Shown: positions 18,896-28,516, counted from the first letter of the stretch. The stretch: DNA of 64,000 bases from an uncultured Bacteroidales bacterium (GCA_902784675.1 CACZVR010000002.1:1-64000), one strand, 5' to 3'. Translations and numbers: made by a program. The notes: a model not told the origin generated them from the letters alone.

Positions 18896-20718
18896 AGGCC
18901 CTGACAAGCATATTGTTGGCGGTGGTATTCGCTCTGGGCGCAACGCTGCACTCTGCTGCACACAATGTGAGCGGCAGAGTGACCTGTGACGGAAAAGGGG
19001 TTGCGGGAGTCGCAGTGAGCGATGGTTTTGAGGTGGTGCTCACCGATACCGACGGGCGCTATGCCTTGACCAGTGAAAAAAAGAACGGATACGTTTTCTA
19101 CACCCTTCCTGGTGGCTATGAACCCCTGCTCCAAGATGGTTTCATGCCTCAGTTTTGGGCAAAGCTTGACTCGCCCGAGGCTGACGTGGCCGAGGTTCAT
19201 GACTTCGTGTTGAGGCGAGTGGACAACGACAGGCACATCATGATCTTTGGCGCTGACACTCATCTGGCACGACGCAACAGCGACCGTGCACTGTTCAAGA
19301 ACGGACTGCTCGCTCGCCTGAAAAATGAGGCCGAGCAAGCCGGTGACGTCCCCGTCTATTCCATGATATTGGGCGACCTCACTTGGGATGTGTTCTGGAC
19401 CCAGAACGACTATGACTTGGATAACTTCGTCACCGACATGAAGTCTTGGAGCTACCCCGTGCCGCTGTGGCCTGTTATCGGCAACCATGACCATGACCCC
19501 AGCGTGCCCGCAAGTGCCAACACCGACTTCGAGGCAGCAGCGGCATGGCGAGACATCGTGTGCCCCAACTACTACAGTTTCAACCTGGGCAAGATTCATT
19601 ATGTGGTGCTTGATGACATCAAGTACCTGAACGAAGCTGAACCTGGCGAGAACTACCCTGACGGCGTGGTCGGCAGCCGCAACTATCGCGGTGTGGTGAG
19701 CAATGAACAGATATCGTGGTTGCGCAAGGACCTGGCATTGGTCGACAACAACACCCCCATCGTGTTGTGTCTGCACATTCCCGCATGGGGAATGAGCAAC
19801 AACTTCGGATACTATGCTAGGCTGGACAACACCCACACCCTGTGCTCTATTCTCAACAACTACAGCACAGTGCACATCGTGAGCGGGCACACTCACGCCA
19901 ACTACTCGGCACGTCCCTACTCCTACCCGAACATCGTCGAGCACAACCTCGCTGCAGCCAGCGGCACATTGTGGCAAAGTGCCAGCCTCAGCGGCCACAA
20001 CGTGTGCCACGACGGCAGCCCTGCAGGATACTCGCGATGGGATGCTGACGGGAAAAAACTGAAATGGTCGTTCAACACTGCCGACAAAGGAACTGAACAG
20101 ATGCGCATCTATGACATGAACACCGTGCGCTCCTTTTACCGCAACAGCAATGCCATGCACGCCATCATCAACGCCGACCCCTCACGGGTTGATTACAGCG
20201 ACATTGACGAGAACACCGTGCTGGTCAACGTGTTCGCCTATGACACCGACTGGCGCGTCAGCATCTGTGAAGGTGACAGCGTGCTGGAGTGTCACCGCGT
20301 GTGCACCGAGGACCCGTTCCACACCATCACATGCGACGTTCCTCGCTGGAATGCGACGGGCTACTATTCATCCACCTATGCCTCGAGCCGCAGCACCCAT
20401 CTGTTTCAGGCCGCAGCCACCACCTCCACGCTACCCATCACAGCACGCGCCATCGATGGCTTCGGTGAGATTCACCTCATGCGCATTGAACGCCCGCTCA
20501 CCTTCAGTGCAAGCCTGGAAATCTACGAGACCGCTCTGGCTATCGGCGACGTGAATGCCGACAGCGAGGTCAATATTGCCGATGTGAACGCCCTCATCAC
20601 CATTGTGCTGACAGGTCACAGTCACGGGTGCCCACCCATCCTTGCCGACTACAATGCCGATGGCGAGGTGAACATCGCCGACATTAACCGCATTATAGAA
20701 ACCATACTCAATTCATAG
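18892..20718 (+). CDS. Exported metallophosphoesterase with C-terminal dockerin-like repeats
   Basis: A 608-residue protein starting at GTG 18892. After a signal peptide there is a short beta domain (about residues 24-100, HNVSGRVTCDGKGVAG...TDTDGRYAL) like the N-terminal domain of calcineurin-type phosphoesterases. The catalytic domain carries IFGADTHLARR, LGDLTWDV, GNHDHDPS, CLHIPAWG and SGHTHANYS. A beta-rich C-terminal phosphoesterase domain follows. The last 60 residues hold two dockerin-type calcium loops, GDVNADSEVNIADVNALI and DYNADGEVNIADINRII. It overlaps DUF4491 and is followed four bases later by trmD. The substrate is unknown. Confidence 0.87.
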   Translation: MKALTSILLAVVFALGATLHSAAHNVSGRVTCDGKGVAGVAVSDGFEVVLTDTDGRYALTSEKKNGYVFYTLPGGYEPLLQDGFMPQFWAKLDSPEADVAEVHDFVLRRVDNDRHIMIFGADTHLARRNSDRALFKNGLLARLKNEAEQAGDVPVYSMILGDLTWDVFWTQNDYDLDNFVTDMKSWSYPVPLWPVIGNHDHDPSVPASANTDFEAAAAWRDIVCPNYYSFNLGKIHYVVLDDIKYLNEAEPGENYPDGVVGSRNYRGVVSNEQISWLRKDLALVDNNTPIVLCLHIPAWGMSNNFGYYARLDNTHTLCSILNNYSTVHIVSGHTHANYSARPYSYPNIVEHNLAAASGTLWQSASLSGHNVCHDGSPAGYSRWDADGKKLKWSFNTADKGTEQMRIYDMNTVRSFYRNSNAMHAIINADPSRVDYSDIDENTVLVNVFAYDTDWRVSICEGDSVLECHRVCTEDPFHTITCDVPRWNATGYYSSTYASSRSTHLFQAAATTSTLPITARAIDGFGEIHLMRIERPLTFSASLEIYETALAIGDVNADSEVNIADVNALITIVLTGHSHGCPPILADYNADGEVNIADINRIIETILNS

Positions 20719-20721
20719 CAA

Positions 20722-21408
20722 ATGATGAGAATAGACATACTCACAGTGATGCCCGACGCCCTTGAGTCACCACTGCACACCTCCATCCTGCAGCGTGCCC
20801 AAGACAAAGGACTCGTCGAAATCCATGTCCACAACCTGCGCGACTGGAGCCTGCGCAAGCACCGCAAGGTGGATGACTACCCCTTTGGCGGCGAGGCAGG
20901 CATGGTCATGCAAATTGAGCCCGTGTGGCGCTGCATGGAGGAGTTGAAGAGCCAACGACAATATGACGAGATCATCTTCACCTCGCCCGATGGTGAACAA
21001 CTCACCCAACCCATGGCCAACGCATTGTCGCTCAAGGAAAACATCATGATACTGTGCGGCCACTACAAGGGTGTGGACTACCGCATTCGCGAGCACCTCA
21101 TCACGCGTGAAATCACCATCGGCGACTATGTCCTCACGGGTGGTGAACTCCCGGCTGCAGTCATTGCCGATGCTGTCGTGAGGCTCCTGCCTGGTGCCAT
21201 CGGCGACGAGCAAAGCGCCTTGAGCGATTCGTTCCAGGATGGACTGATCGAGGCTCCTGTGTACACCCGTCCCGAGGTGTTCAACGGCTGGCATGTCCCC
21301 GAAATTCTGCTCAGCGGCCACCAGGCCAAGATTGCCGAATGGAAGATGCAGATGTCGTTGGAACGCACGCGCCGTCTGCGCCCCAATCTCTTAAAAGACA
21401 ATAACTAA
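20722..21408 (+). CDS. trmD: tRNA (guanine37-N1)-methyltransferase
   Basis: A 228-residue SPOUT-family enzyme that makes m1G37 in tRNAs with G36G37. The N-terminus [21 protein letters not shown] and the knot region [14 protein letters not shown]...[13 protein letters not shown] are clear family features. [23 protein letters not shown] gives the C-terminal domain. The starts at 20722 and 20725 are tandem ATGs. It is part of a plus-strand operon after the phosphoesterase. Confidence 0.96.
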   Translation: MMRIDILTVMPDALESPLHTSILQRAQDKGLVEIHVHNLRDWSLRKHRKVDDYPFGGEAGMVMQIEPVWRCMEELKSQRQYDEIIFTSPDGEQLTQPMANALSLKENIMILCGHYKGVDYRIREHLITREITIGDYVLTGGELPAAVIADAVVRLLPGAIGDEQSALSDSFQDGLIEAPVYTRPEVFNGWHVPEILLSGHQAKIAEWKMQMSLERTRRLRPNLLKDNN

Positions 21409-21430
21409 CAACTCAATAACTCAAACAAAT

Positions 21431-21739
21431 ATGGCCCTTTTCAATTTACATCGTCCCAAATGGATACCCCGATGGCTCAACATTCCGTTGGTGCTTTTCA
21501 TCATCTTCATCATCTCGCTGATCTTCTTCGGAGAGAACAATTTCATCCGCACCAGTAAATACAAATCACAGATCAACGAACTCAAGACACAAATCAAGAA
21601 CTACGAGGACTCGGCAACCATGTACGAGGCTAAGACAAACGAACTTAACACCGATAACGAGACGTTGGAGCGCCTTGTCCGTGAAAAATACGGCATGAAG
21701 CGCACCAACGAGGAAGTTTATATCACCGACATCCCATGA
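21431..21739 (+). CDS. Septum formation initiator, DivIC/FtsB-like
   Basis: A 102-residue single-pass membrane protein. The transmembrane segment is IPLVLFIIFIISLIFFG, followed by a periplasmic coiled coil (KSQINELKTQIKNYEDS...) and the conserved LVREKYGMKRTNEEVYI tail. The family recruits and stabilises the division septum machinery. It overlaps the next gene by four bases. Confidence 0.9.
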   Translation: MALFNLHRPKWIPRWLNIPLVLFIIFIISLIFFGENNFIRTSKYKSQINELKTQIKNYEDSATMYEAKTNELNTDNETLERLVREKYGMKRTNEEVYITDIP

Positions 21740-22116
21740 AACAGGACAAGACAAATCAAGACAAACGGACTGGACTGGCCAACGTGTTGGTCATTACCGG
21801 ACTCCTCGCGATGGCTGTCATGGCCCTGATGCCACTGCTCAACATCTTCCACCCGTGGATGCGTTGGGCTTTCGCCGCTGGCGCCTTTATCGTGCTGGCC
21901 GGACGAGTCATCGGTGCATACACTGGGCCCGTGTTGCGCATCAGGAGACTTCACCGCATCCTCATGTTCAGCGCTCTGCTGTATTGCGTCAGCGCCTGGA
22001 TGATGTTCATGCCCGACGGTGGAAAGAACGCCATCGGCTTCCTTCTTGCCGGTGTGGTCGTGCAGATGTATGCTTCATGGATGATTGACCGTGAGCAGGA
22101 GAAAACCGAAAAATAA
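21736..22116 (+). CDS. Hypothetical multi-pass membrane protein
   Basis: A 126-residue protein with about four hydrophobic helices (VLVITGLLAMAVMALMPLL, WAFAAGAFIVLAGRVIGAY, ILMFSALLYCVSAWMMF, AIGFLLAGVVVQMYASWM). It is translationally coupled to the DivIC-like gene through an ATGA overlap, hinting at an envelope or division role. I do not recognise the family; similar small proteins follow divIC-like genes in Bacteroidales by my recollection. Confidence 0.75.
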   Translation: MKQDKTNQDKRTGLANVLVITGLLAMAVMALMPLLNIFHPWMRWAFAAGAFIVLAGRVIGAYTGPVLRIRRLHRILMFSALLYCVSAWMMFMPDGGKNAIGFLLAGVVVQMYASWMIDREQEKTEK

Positions 22117-22137
22117 CCTTTCACGGCACAATTATTC

Positions 22138-22167
22138 TTGGTAATTGCCAAGCTTTTACTAATTTTG
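22138..22167 (+). promoter_or_regulatory. Promoter of coaX with an almost absent leader
   Basis: TTG at 22138-22140 and TAATTTTG at 22160-22167, spaced 19 bases. The ATG is at 22176, so the transcript would start only a few bases before it. Confidence 0.7.
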
Positions 22168-22175
22168 CGCTTTTG

Positions 22176-22931
22176 ATGAAAGGCATTATCACAATAGACA
22201 ACGGCAACACAACGGTGAAGGTGGCCTACTTTGACGGCTCCAGGCCCATGGCGTCTAACCGCTTCAGGCGGGAAGACATAATGGTGCTGGAACGATTCCT
22301 GAGCACCTTCCAGCCCAGCGGGGCCATCGTGTGCAGCACGGCAAGCGAAAAGGACACCGAACCCATTGAACGGTACGTCAGAGCACGCTGCCAGCACTTG
22401 ATGTGCCTCACTTACGAGACCCCGTTGCCCATCACGTTGGGATATGCCACGCCTCACACCTTGGGCCGCGACCGCATCGCTACAGCAGTGGGAGCATGGA
22501 CCCATCTGAAAGATCAAGCCGATGTGCTGGTGATTGACGCAGGAACGGCAATCACCTATGACCTGGTGACCGCCAACGGCCACTTTGAGGGCGGAAACAT
22601 CGCGCCGGGAATGGCGTTGCGTTTTCAAGCGCTTCACGAGCACACGGGGAGGCTGCCCCTGGTGAGCCACGAGGGAAACCTGCCCATTATCGGCTATGAC
22701 ACCGAGACAGCCATCCGCAGCGGCGTGATGCTCGGGCTCATTGGCGAGATTAAAAGCTATATCGCTCTTTTACAAATCGAGCACCCCGACCTCAAGGTTT
22801 TCTTGACTGGTGGCGACGCGCAACTGTTGCTACCGCATCTTGAGTCCTTGGGAGTAGAATATCAAGAACATCTGGCGGCTGAAGGACTCAACCGCATCTA
22901 TTTATACAATCAAGAAAATGGAACTATTTAA
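22176..22931 (+). CDS. coaX: Type III pantothenate kinase
   Basis: A 251-residue enzyme making 4'-phosphopantothenate, the first step of coenzyme A synthesis. The N-terminal TIDNGNTTVKVAYFDG is the phosphate-binding loop of the ASKHA fold. The second loop GRDRIATAVGAW and LVIDAGTAITYDLV with GGNIAPGMALRFQAL are conserved. ATG 22176 is used, because the preceding TTG 22173 sits at the transcript start. It heads a four-gene run with an outer-membrane protein, lptC and a CNNM protein. It overlaps the next gene by 14 bases. Confidence 0.95.
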   Translation: MKGIITIDNGNTTVKVAYFDGSRPMASNRFRREDIMVLERFLSTFQPSGAIVCSTASEKDTEPIERYVRARCQHLMCLTYETPLPITLGYATPHTLGRDRIATAVGAWTHLKDQADVLVIDAGTAITYDLVTANGHFEGGNIAPGMALRFQALHEHTGRLPLVSHEGNLPIIGYDTETAIRSGVMLGLIGEIKSYIALLQIEHPDLKVFLTGGDAQLLLPHLESLGVEYQEHLAAEGLNRIYLYNQENGTI

Positions 22932-24159
22932 GAAAATAACGCTCTTTACACTTGCTGCAGCATTGTGTTGTGGCGTGACTATGGCACAAATCGTGACTAC
23001 ACCCTACTCCAAAATGGGCTACGGCATGCTGAACGACAACGTGTCAAGCATTCAACGCTCAATGGGTGGCGTGGGATATGCCATGAAAGGCGGACGCATC
23101 GTCAACGTGATGAACCCGGCTTCCTATGCCAATGTCGATTCTTTAACCTTCCTGTGGGATGTGGGTGTCGATCTGACCAACCTGTGGAGCAAAGAGAACG
23201 GCAACAAGGGTTACAACTTCGGCGGCGGACTGGATTACCTCACTGGCCACTTCAGGGTAGCCCACAAGTTGGGTGCTTCGTTCGGCCTGTTGCCCTATTC
23301 ATCAGTGGGATACGCCTACGGCTCCAAACTCGATAACGGTAGCGACTCCCGCAGCGGCAATGGCGGCTTCAACCAGCTGTATGTCGGTCTGGGCTATGAG
23401 CCGGTCAAAAACCTGAGTGTGGGCTTCAACTTCGCCTACTTGTTCGGCACAACCACCAACACGACACTCATTGCATCATCATCTTCCAGCTATTTCACAC
23501 GCTACATGAAGATGCGCGACTGGAACGCTCAAGTGGGTCTCCAGTACAGCCTGCCCATTGCCAAAGGGCGCGACCTGCTCACGCTGGGTGCCACCTTCCA
23601 GCCCAAGAAATCCTACCACGGTGATGCCTGGGGAACGAGTTTCGACAGCCAGGACAACAAGGTGGACACCATCGGCTACACGTCTATGAGCGGCAAATAT
23701 GAACAACCGGCATCCATCGGTGTGGGTCTGAGCTACAACTTCAACCGCAAACTCACGGTCGAGGCCGACTATACCTATCAGAAGTGGAGCAATGCCAAAT
23801 ACCTGCCCATCAACGGATTTGAGTCACAGTCAATGCACTTTGATGACCGGTGGAAGATTGCTGCCGGCATGCAGTACACACCCAACAAGCGCGGCTCCTA
23901 TGTGGGTGCCATGTCATTCCGCGCAGGTGTCTTCTACAACCACGACTACCTCAACTACAACGGCAACAATGTGCGTGACTATGGCGCCAGCATCGGCGTC
24001 GGCCTGCCTGCCCCCAACGGCAAGACGACGGTCAACCTGGGTCTTGAGTGGAGGCATCGCGAGACCAGTCCCACAAAACTCATCACCGAGAACTATCTCA
24101 ATATCACGCTGGGCGTGAACTTCAACGAGCTGTGGTTCTGGAAGAACCGCATCCGATAA
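22918..24159 (+). CDS. Outer-membrane beta-barrel protein (OmpP1/FadL-like)
   Basis: A 413-residue protein with a signal peptide ending AALCCGVTMAQ. The N-terminal TPYSKMGYGMLNDNVSS and RSMGGVGYAMKGG segments, then alternating beta strands ending in LWFWKNRIR, suggest a long-chain fatty-acid-transporter-like barrel. It sits between coaX and lptC, a gene order I associate with Bacteroidales. Ligand unknown. Confidence 0.75.
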   Translation: MELFKKITLFTLAAALCCGVTMAQIVTTPYSKMGYGMLNDNVSSIQRSMGGVGYAMKGGRIVNVMNPASYANVDSLTFLWDVGVDLTNLWSKENGNKGYNFGGGLDYLTGHFRVAHKLGASFGLLPYSSVGYAYGSKLDNGSDSRSGNGGFNQLYVGLGYEPVKNLSVGFNFAYLFGTTTNTTLIASSSSSYFTRYMKMRDWNAQVGLQYSLPIAKGRDLLTLGATFQPKKSYHGDAWGTSFDSQDNKVDTIGYTSMSGKYEQPASIGVGLSYNFNRKLTVEADYTYQKWSNAKYLPINGFESQSMHFDDRWKIAAGMQYTPNKRGSYVGAMSFRAGVFYNHDYLNYNGNNVRDYGASIGVGLPAPNGKTTVNLGLEWRHRETSPTKLITENYLNITLGVNFNELWFWKNRIR

Positions 24160-24167
24160 CTTGAACT

Positions 24168-24797
24168 GTGAGACGGTTGCTGCACATAACATTGACCCTG
24201 GTCGTCATCCTGGCACTCTACGGGTGCAAAGATGACACCACTACAGTGGTGAGCCATTCCACCGACCCCGAGGCGGTGCCCACCATGACAACGACCGACG
24301 TGCAGACCATCATCAGCGACTCAGGACAGACCAAGTACCGCATCACGGCGCCGCTGTGGAACATGTTCGAGGAATCCAAGCAGCCCCATTGGACCTTCCC
24401 TAAAGGGGTGATCTGTGAGGAACTCAACGAGAAATTCAACCCGATATCCACCATCAAGTGCGATTCGGCCTACTTTGATAAGATCCAAAACCTGTGGACG
24501 CTCACCGGCAATGTGCACATCACCAATGTCACTGGCGATGTCGTGCTCACCGATGAGCTCATGTGGGACCAGCATGCCCACAGGCTCTACAGTGATGCCT
24601 TCATTCACATCGAGAAACAGGGACGCATCATCGAGGGATACGGCTATGAGTCCAACGAACGCCTCACCACCTATCAACTCCGTCAGGTCGAGGCCATCTT
24701 CCCCATCGACGAGCGACGCATGCCCCACCCCGGCAGCGGCAACGTCCCTCGCCCGATGCAGCAACCCAGCAAACCCACCACTCCAACCACCAACTAA
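24168..24797 (+). CDS. lptC: LPS export protein LptC, lipoprotein form
   Basis: A 209-residue protein started by GTG 24168. The N-terminal signal ends LYGCKDD, a lipobox-like site, so it may be lipid-anchored rather than a simple transmembrane protein. The beta-jellyroll region DSGQTKYRITAPLWNM...GVICEEL...WTLTGNVHITN matches the LptA/C fold that carries lipopolysaccharide from inner to outer membrane. The Pro-rich tail is unusual. Its stop is directly followed by the CNNM gene. Confidence 0.85.
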   Translation: MRRLLHITLTLVVILALYGCKDDTTTVVSHSTDPEAVPTMTTTDVQTIISDSGQTKYRITAPLWNMFEESKQPHWTFPKGVICEELNEKFNPISTIKCDSAYFDKIQNLWTLTGNVHITNVTGDVVLTDELMWDQHAHRLYSDAFIHIEKQGRIIEGYGYESNERLTTYQLRQVEAIFPIDERRMPHPGSGNVPRPMQQPSKPTTPTTN

Positions 24798-26093
24798 ATG
24801 GCTCTAAATCCGGAATATATCTCACCGCTGATTATCGCGCTCATCGCGCTGCTGTGCTCGGCATTCTTCTCGGGCATGGAAATCGCTTTTGTCTCATCCA
24901 ACAAGGTGCGTGCCGAGATCGAGATGTCCCGTGGCGGCATCATCAACGGACTGCTTAACATCTTCTACGGCAACCGCGAGATGTTTATCTCCACCTTGCT
25001 CATCGGCAACAACATCGCCAACATCGTCTATTCTATGGCGATGGCGCGACTGCTCACCATCCCGCTGCAGCAATGGATCACCAACGAGGCCCTGCTCCTG
25101 CTGGTCCAGACAATCATCGCGACGCTCATCATCCTGCTCTTCGGCGAGTTCATCCCCAAGTCGGTGTTCCGCATCAATCCCAACGCGTCGCTGCGCACAG
25201 CCTCTATCCCGCTTTTCATGATCTACTGCCTACTCTATCCCATCTCGCTGTTCACCGAGTGGATATCGGCATCGTTGATGAAACTGTTCGGCATCAAGAT
25301 GAGTTCCACACGCGTGAGACTCATCACCGTCGACGAGCTTGATGCCTATCTGCAAGAAAACATCGACAAACATGAGGACGAGAACAAGACGGTTGAACGC
25401 GAGGTGAAAATCTTTGAGAACGCGCTCGACTTTGGCGACACAAGGCTGCGCGACTGCATGGTGCCCCGCAACGAGATTGTTGCTGTGGATGTCGAAGACA
25501 CCACACGCGATGACCTGGTTAAATTGTTCTCACGGTCGGGACTCTCCAAAATTGTCGTCTATAAAGAGAACATCGACGACGTCATCGGCTTCATTCAGGT
25601 GAGCGAATTGTTTGTCACCGATGTGGATTGGAAAACACGCCTCAAGCCTGTTATCTTTGCTCCCGAGAGCCTCCTTGCACGCAAAATGATGCAGCGGCTC
25701 ATGGGCGAGAAACGCTCGATGGCCATCGTCATCGACGAGTTTGGTGGCACCAGCGGAATGGTCACCCTCGAGGACCTTGTTGAGGAAATCTTCGGCGAAA
25801 TCGAGGACGAACACGACCGCAACCGTCTCACGGCACGGCAAATCAACGAATCGAGCTATGAGTTCTCGGGACGAATGGAAATCGAGGAAATCAACGAACG
25901 TTTCCACCTTGATATCCCCGAGAGTGACGACTACCAGACGCTGGCCGGATACTTACTGGCCGAGAACGAGGCGATTCCCAACGTGGGAGACGTGTTGGAA
26001 CTGCCGCCCTACCGCTTCACCGTCGAACGGCAATCTGCTGCACGCATTGAGCTCGTCCGCGTCGATGTCATCGAGAACGAGGAGAAAAAATAA
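24798..26093 (+). CDS. CNNM/HlyC-CorC family membrane protein
   Basis: A 431-residue protein with an N-terminal DUF21 membrane domain, ALIALLCSAFFSGMEIAFVSSNKVRAEIE. A pair of CBS domains follows at about residues 215-340 (MVPRNEIVAVDVED, IVIDEFGGTSGMVTLEDLVEEIFGEI). The C-terminal CorC_HlyC domain is near residues 355-425. Homologues act in magnesium or cobalt transport or gliding-related functions (GldE). It starts immediately after lptC. A folding-helper gene often follows in this order in Bacteroidales, but here a tRNA gene follows instead. Confidence 0.9.
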   Translation: MALNPEYISPLIIALIALLCSAFFSGMEIAFVSSNKVRAEIEMSRGGIINGLLNIFYGNREMFISTLLIGNNIANIVYSMAMARLLTIPLQQWITNEALLLLVQTIIATLIILLFGEFIPKSVFRINPNASLRTASIPLFMIYCLLYPISLFTEWISASLMKLFGIKMSSTRVRLITVDELDAYLQENIDKHEDENKTVEREVKIFENALDFGDTRLRDCMVPRNEIVAVDVEDTTRDDLVKLFSRSGLSKIVVYKENIDDVIGFIQVSELFVTDVDWKTRLKPVIFAPESLLARKMMQRLMGEKRSMAIVIDEFGGTSGMVTLEDLVEEIFGEIEDEHDRNRLTARQINESSYEFSGRMEIEEINERFHLDIPESDDYQTLAGYLLAENEAIPNVGDVLELPPYRFTVERQSAARIELVRVDVIENEEKK

Positions 26094-26143
26094 CGCCAAA
26101 CGATGACATTTCGCTGTTTTTATCAAAAAAAACGATAAAAAGT

Positions 26144-26175
26144 TTGCACAAATAAAAACATTTGCTGTATCTTTG
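26144..26175 (+). promoter_or_regulatory. Promoter of tRNA-Asp
   Basis: TTG at 26144-26146 and TATCTTTG at 26168-26175, 21 bases apart, ending 27 bases before the tRNA. Confidence 0.7.
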
Positions 26176-26202
26176 CACCGCATTTCCCCAAAAATGCAAC
26201 AT

Positions 26203-26279
26203 GGTGTGTTAGTTCAGTTGGTTAGAATACCTGCCTGTCACGCAGGGGGTCGCGTGTTCGAGTCACGTACACACCGCCA
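26203..26279 (+). tRNA. tRNA-Asp (GTC), with encoded CCA
   Basis: A full cloverleaf can be folded. The acceptor GGTGTGT pairs with ACACACC (26269-26275). The D arm contains AGTTCAGTTGGTTAGAA. The anticodon loop carries GTC inside CCTGC-CTGTCAC-GCAGG. The T arm holds TTCGAGT. The discriminator G is followed by an encoded CCA. The aspartyl-tRNA synthetase gene lies 2.5 kb downstream. Confidence 0.97.
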
Positions 26280-26285
26280 ACAGTT

Positions 26286-26324
26286 GAGGAATCCGTCACA
26301 AGTCGGGTTCCTCTTCTTGTTTAT
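26286..26324 (+). terminator. Terminator of tRNA-Asp
   Basis: GAGGAATCCG (26286-26295) pairs with CGGGTTCCTC (26304-26313) with one mismatch, followed by TTCTTGTTTATT. Confidence 0.75.
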
Positions 26325-26374
26325 TCCCATCACAACCGAAAAACACAGTCCAAAACATTTTTTGAGAAAAAACG

Positions 26375-26406
26375 TTGCAGATTGTCACACATTCTCATTA
26401 TATTTG
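26375..26406 (+). promoter_or_regulatory. Promoter of the Omp28-like gene
   Basis: TTG at 26375-26377, a 21-base spacer and TATATTTG at 26399-26406, giving a leader of about 75 bases. Confidence 0.7.
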
Positions 26407-26485
26407 CACATTATTTATTAATTCAATCTCGCCGACATAACCAATTTTTATCTTTATACTCTTATCAACCTAAACAACAATTGTT

Positions 26486-28447
26486 ATGAAGAAATTATTA
26501 TTCCTGTTACTTGCTGTTATCCTGCCCATGGCTGTCTATGCCCAACTGCTGGATAACAATCGCATGTTCCAATGTGCGCCCTATGCGCTCAAGGTCTTTA
26601 ATCAACATCAACTCATGACGGCATCTCGTGCCGACCTCGCAGCCAACCAGATGATCATGGGACACTATGACACCGACGAGGTTGCTCCTTCGACCGAAGG
26701 TATTGGACTCAACAGCACCGGTAAGCGTCAAGTCGGCACCGTCATCACTCCCGAAGAGGTGGCCGTGTTCCAGGGCGGTAAGATTGTCAAATTCCGCGTG
26801 GGTCTGGCCAATGCTGCCAGTATTTCCAAAGTCTTGATTGCCAAAGTGAGTGCCACTGGCGCGGTGGGTTCCTTGCAACAAATCTCATGCAGCGCCAATG
26901 CCGCTGGCTGGAATGAGATCACGCTGTCATCACCCTACACGATTAGTCTTAACAGCACTCAAGGTCTGTTCATCGGTTTTGAGTATCAGCAGACTGCCGG
27001 CCAATACCCCCTATCGGCAGTCAAGGTTGGTGACATTTATCCCACCTTATGGAAAAACGGTCTCAATTGGCAAGACCTCGGTTTGGATAGCTACGGCAAC
27101 CTGAGTATTCAGTGTGTGGTCGAGAGTGACAACTTCCCCGAGTACATGGTCAATGTCAACAGTCTCACTGTTGAAAAATTCATCAAGTTGGGCAATGATA
27201 TTGAGTTCACGTTCAAGACCAAGAATTTTGCCACCGCAACAGTCGCTGCCGGTGCTTGCACCTATGACGTGCTCATCGACGGACAACTCATGACTACCCT
27301 CACCAATACTGAAGCCTTCGGTAAGAATGCTTTGACCATCGAGGGTGCTATTCCCTCGGCAGGCTTAGCCTCGGGCAAGCACACCTTGACAATTGCTGTC
27401 AACTCATTGAATGGTGAGCCCGTAGCAAGTCCCGCATCGGTCAGCAAAGACTTCACTGTATTCGAGAACGGCTTCGCACGCCAGATGCACATCGTTGAGC
27501 AATTCACCTCGACCTACTGCACCTATTGTCCGCTGGGTAATAACATGTTGAGTATTCTCACCACCATGCGCGACGACATTATCTGGATTGGCATTCACGG
27601 CAACATGTCATCGGGCACTGACCCCATGAGCACAGTGCAGGGTGACACCATCATGGCCTATCAAGGCGGCGACTCCTATCCCTCGGGCTCCTTTGATCGT
27701 GCAACTGGTTGGGAATCCGACAATGCTATTGTCACTGGACTCGGCTTTTACGAACAGTATCATCAGCAGGTTGCAGAAGAAATCGGAAGTTTCTTTGACT
27801 ACTTGGCCGAGACACCCAGCTATGCTACCATCAACATCAACAGTACATTCGACGCTGACACCCGCAAGGCTGTCATCACCGTCGATGGCGATATCACTTC
27901 CGACTTTGATACCATGATGGGTGCTGATTGCAAATTGTCGGTATTCATTACCGAGGACGGCCTGGTTTATAGGCAGTTGAATTCAGGCACCTGGATTAAT
28001 GACTATGTGCACAATAACGTCTTCCGCAAAGCGCTTGGTTCGGCTCGCGGTGTGAACATCAACAAGGTTGATGGAGACAAATATTCTAACACCTTCGAGC
28101 TCACAATTCCTTCTACTTGGAAGGCCGATAACCTGAATGTCGTTGCATTCATCAGCCGTCCGCTCATCAATGGTGCAAGCGGCAATTACGCCGACATGTT
28201 TGTCAACCAGGCCAACAAGCGCAAACTCGGCGAATATGACGAGCCTACTACCTCAATGCAAGGTGATGTAAACGGCACTGGAGTCGTAAACATGGATGAC
28301 TTGAGCGATCTTATCAACTATCTGCTCACCAATGACGCTACTGGCATTAATATGGAAGGCGCCGATTGCTGGACCGACGGCGACGTGAACATGGATGACC
28401 TGAGTGAACTCATCAACTATCTGCTCACTGGCGCATGGACTGAATAA
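26486..28447 (+). CDS. Secreted Omp28-like protein with C-terminal dockerin-like repeats
   Basis: A 653-residue exported protein with signal peptide KKLLFLLLAVILPMAVYAQ. Residues about 55-215 form a beta-rich module (GIGLNSTGKRQVGTVITPEE...GLFIGFEY) also seen in the large protein at 55853. The region after about residue 325 carries EQFTSTYCTYCPLG, a CxxC segment as in Omp28/thioredoxin-like proteins. The final 65 residues hold two dockerin-type repeats, GDVNGTGVVNMDDLSDLINYL and DGDVNMDDLSELINYL. It is monocistronic, with its own promoter and terminator. Function unknown; surface binding is plausible. Confidence 0.8.
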   Translation: MKKLLFLLLAVILPMAVYAQLLDNNRMFQCAPYALKVFNQHQLMTASRADLAANQMIMGHYDTDEVAPSTEGIGLNSTGKRQVGTVITPEEVAVFQGGKIVKFRVGLANAASISKVLIAKVSATGAVGSLQQISCSANAAGWNEITLSSPYTISLNSTQGLFIGFEYQQTAGQYPLSAVKVGDIYPTLWKNGLNWQDLGLDSYGNLSIQCVVESDNFPEYMVNVNSLTVEKFIKLGNDIEFTFKTKNFATATVAAGACTYDVLIDGQLMTTLTNTEAFGKNALTIEGAIPSAGLASGKHTLTIAVNSLNGEPVASPASVSKDFTVFENGFARQMHIVEQFTSTYCTYCPLGNNMLSILTTMRDDIIWIGIHGNMSSGTDPMSTVQGDTIMAYQGGDSYPSGSFDRATGWESDNAIVTGLGFYEQYHQQVAEEIGSFFDYLAETPSYATININSTFDADTRKAVITVDGDITSDFDTMMGADCKLSVFITEDGLVYRQLNSGTWINDYVHNNVFRKALGSARGVNINKVDGDKYSNTFELTIPSTWKADNLNVVAFISRPLINGASGNYADMFVNQANKRKLGEYDEPTTSMQGDVNGTGVVNMDDLSDLINYLLTNDATGINMEGADCWTDGDVNMDDLSELINYLLTGAWTE

Positions 28448-28472
28448 CACGAAGTGACATTCCTCAAATAAC

Positions 28473-28516
28473 GAGGACAGACGAACCGTTGTGGTTCGTC
28501 TGTCCTCTTGCTTTAT
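28473..28516 (+). terminator. Strong rho-independent terminator
   Basis: A perfect 15-bp stem (28473-28487 with 28493-28507) with a 5-base loop, then TTGCTTTATT. Confidence 0.9.

Noticed and set aside
18853..20160. A 435-residue open frame antisense to the phosphoesterase gene
   Set aside because: The plus-strand protein has all metal-site motifs; the antisense frame has none.
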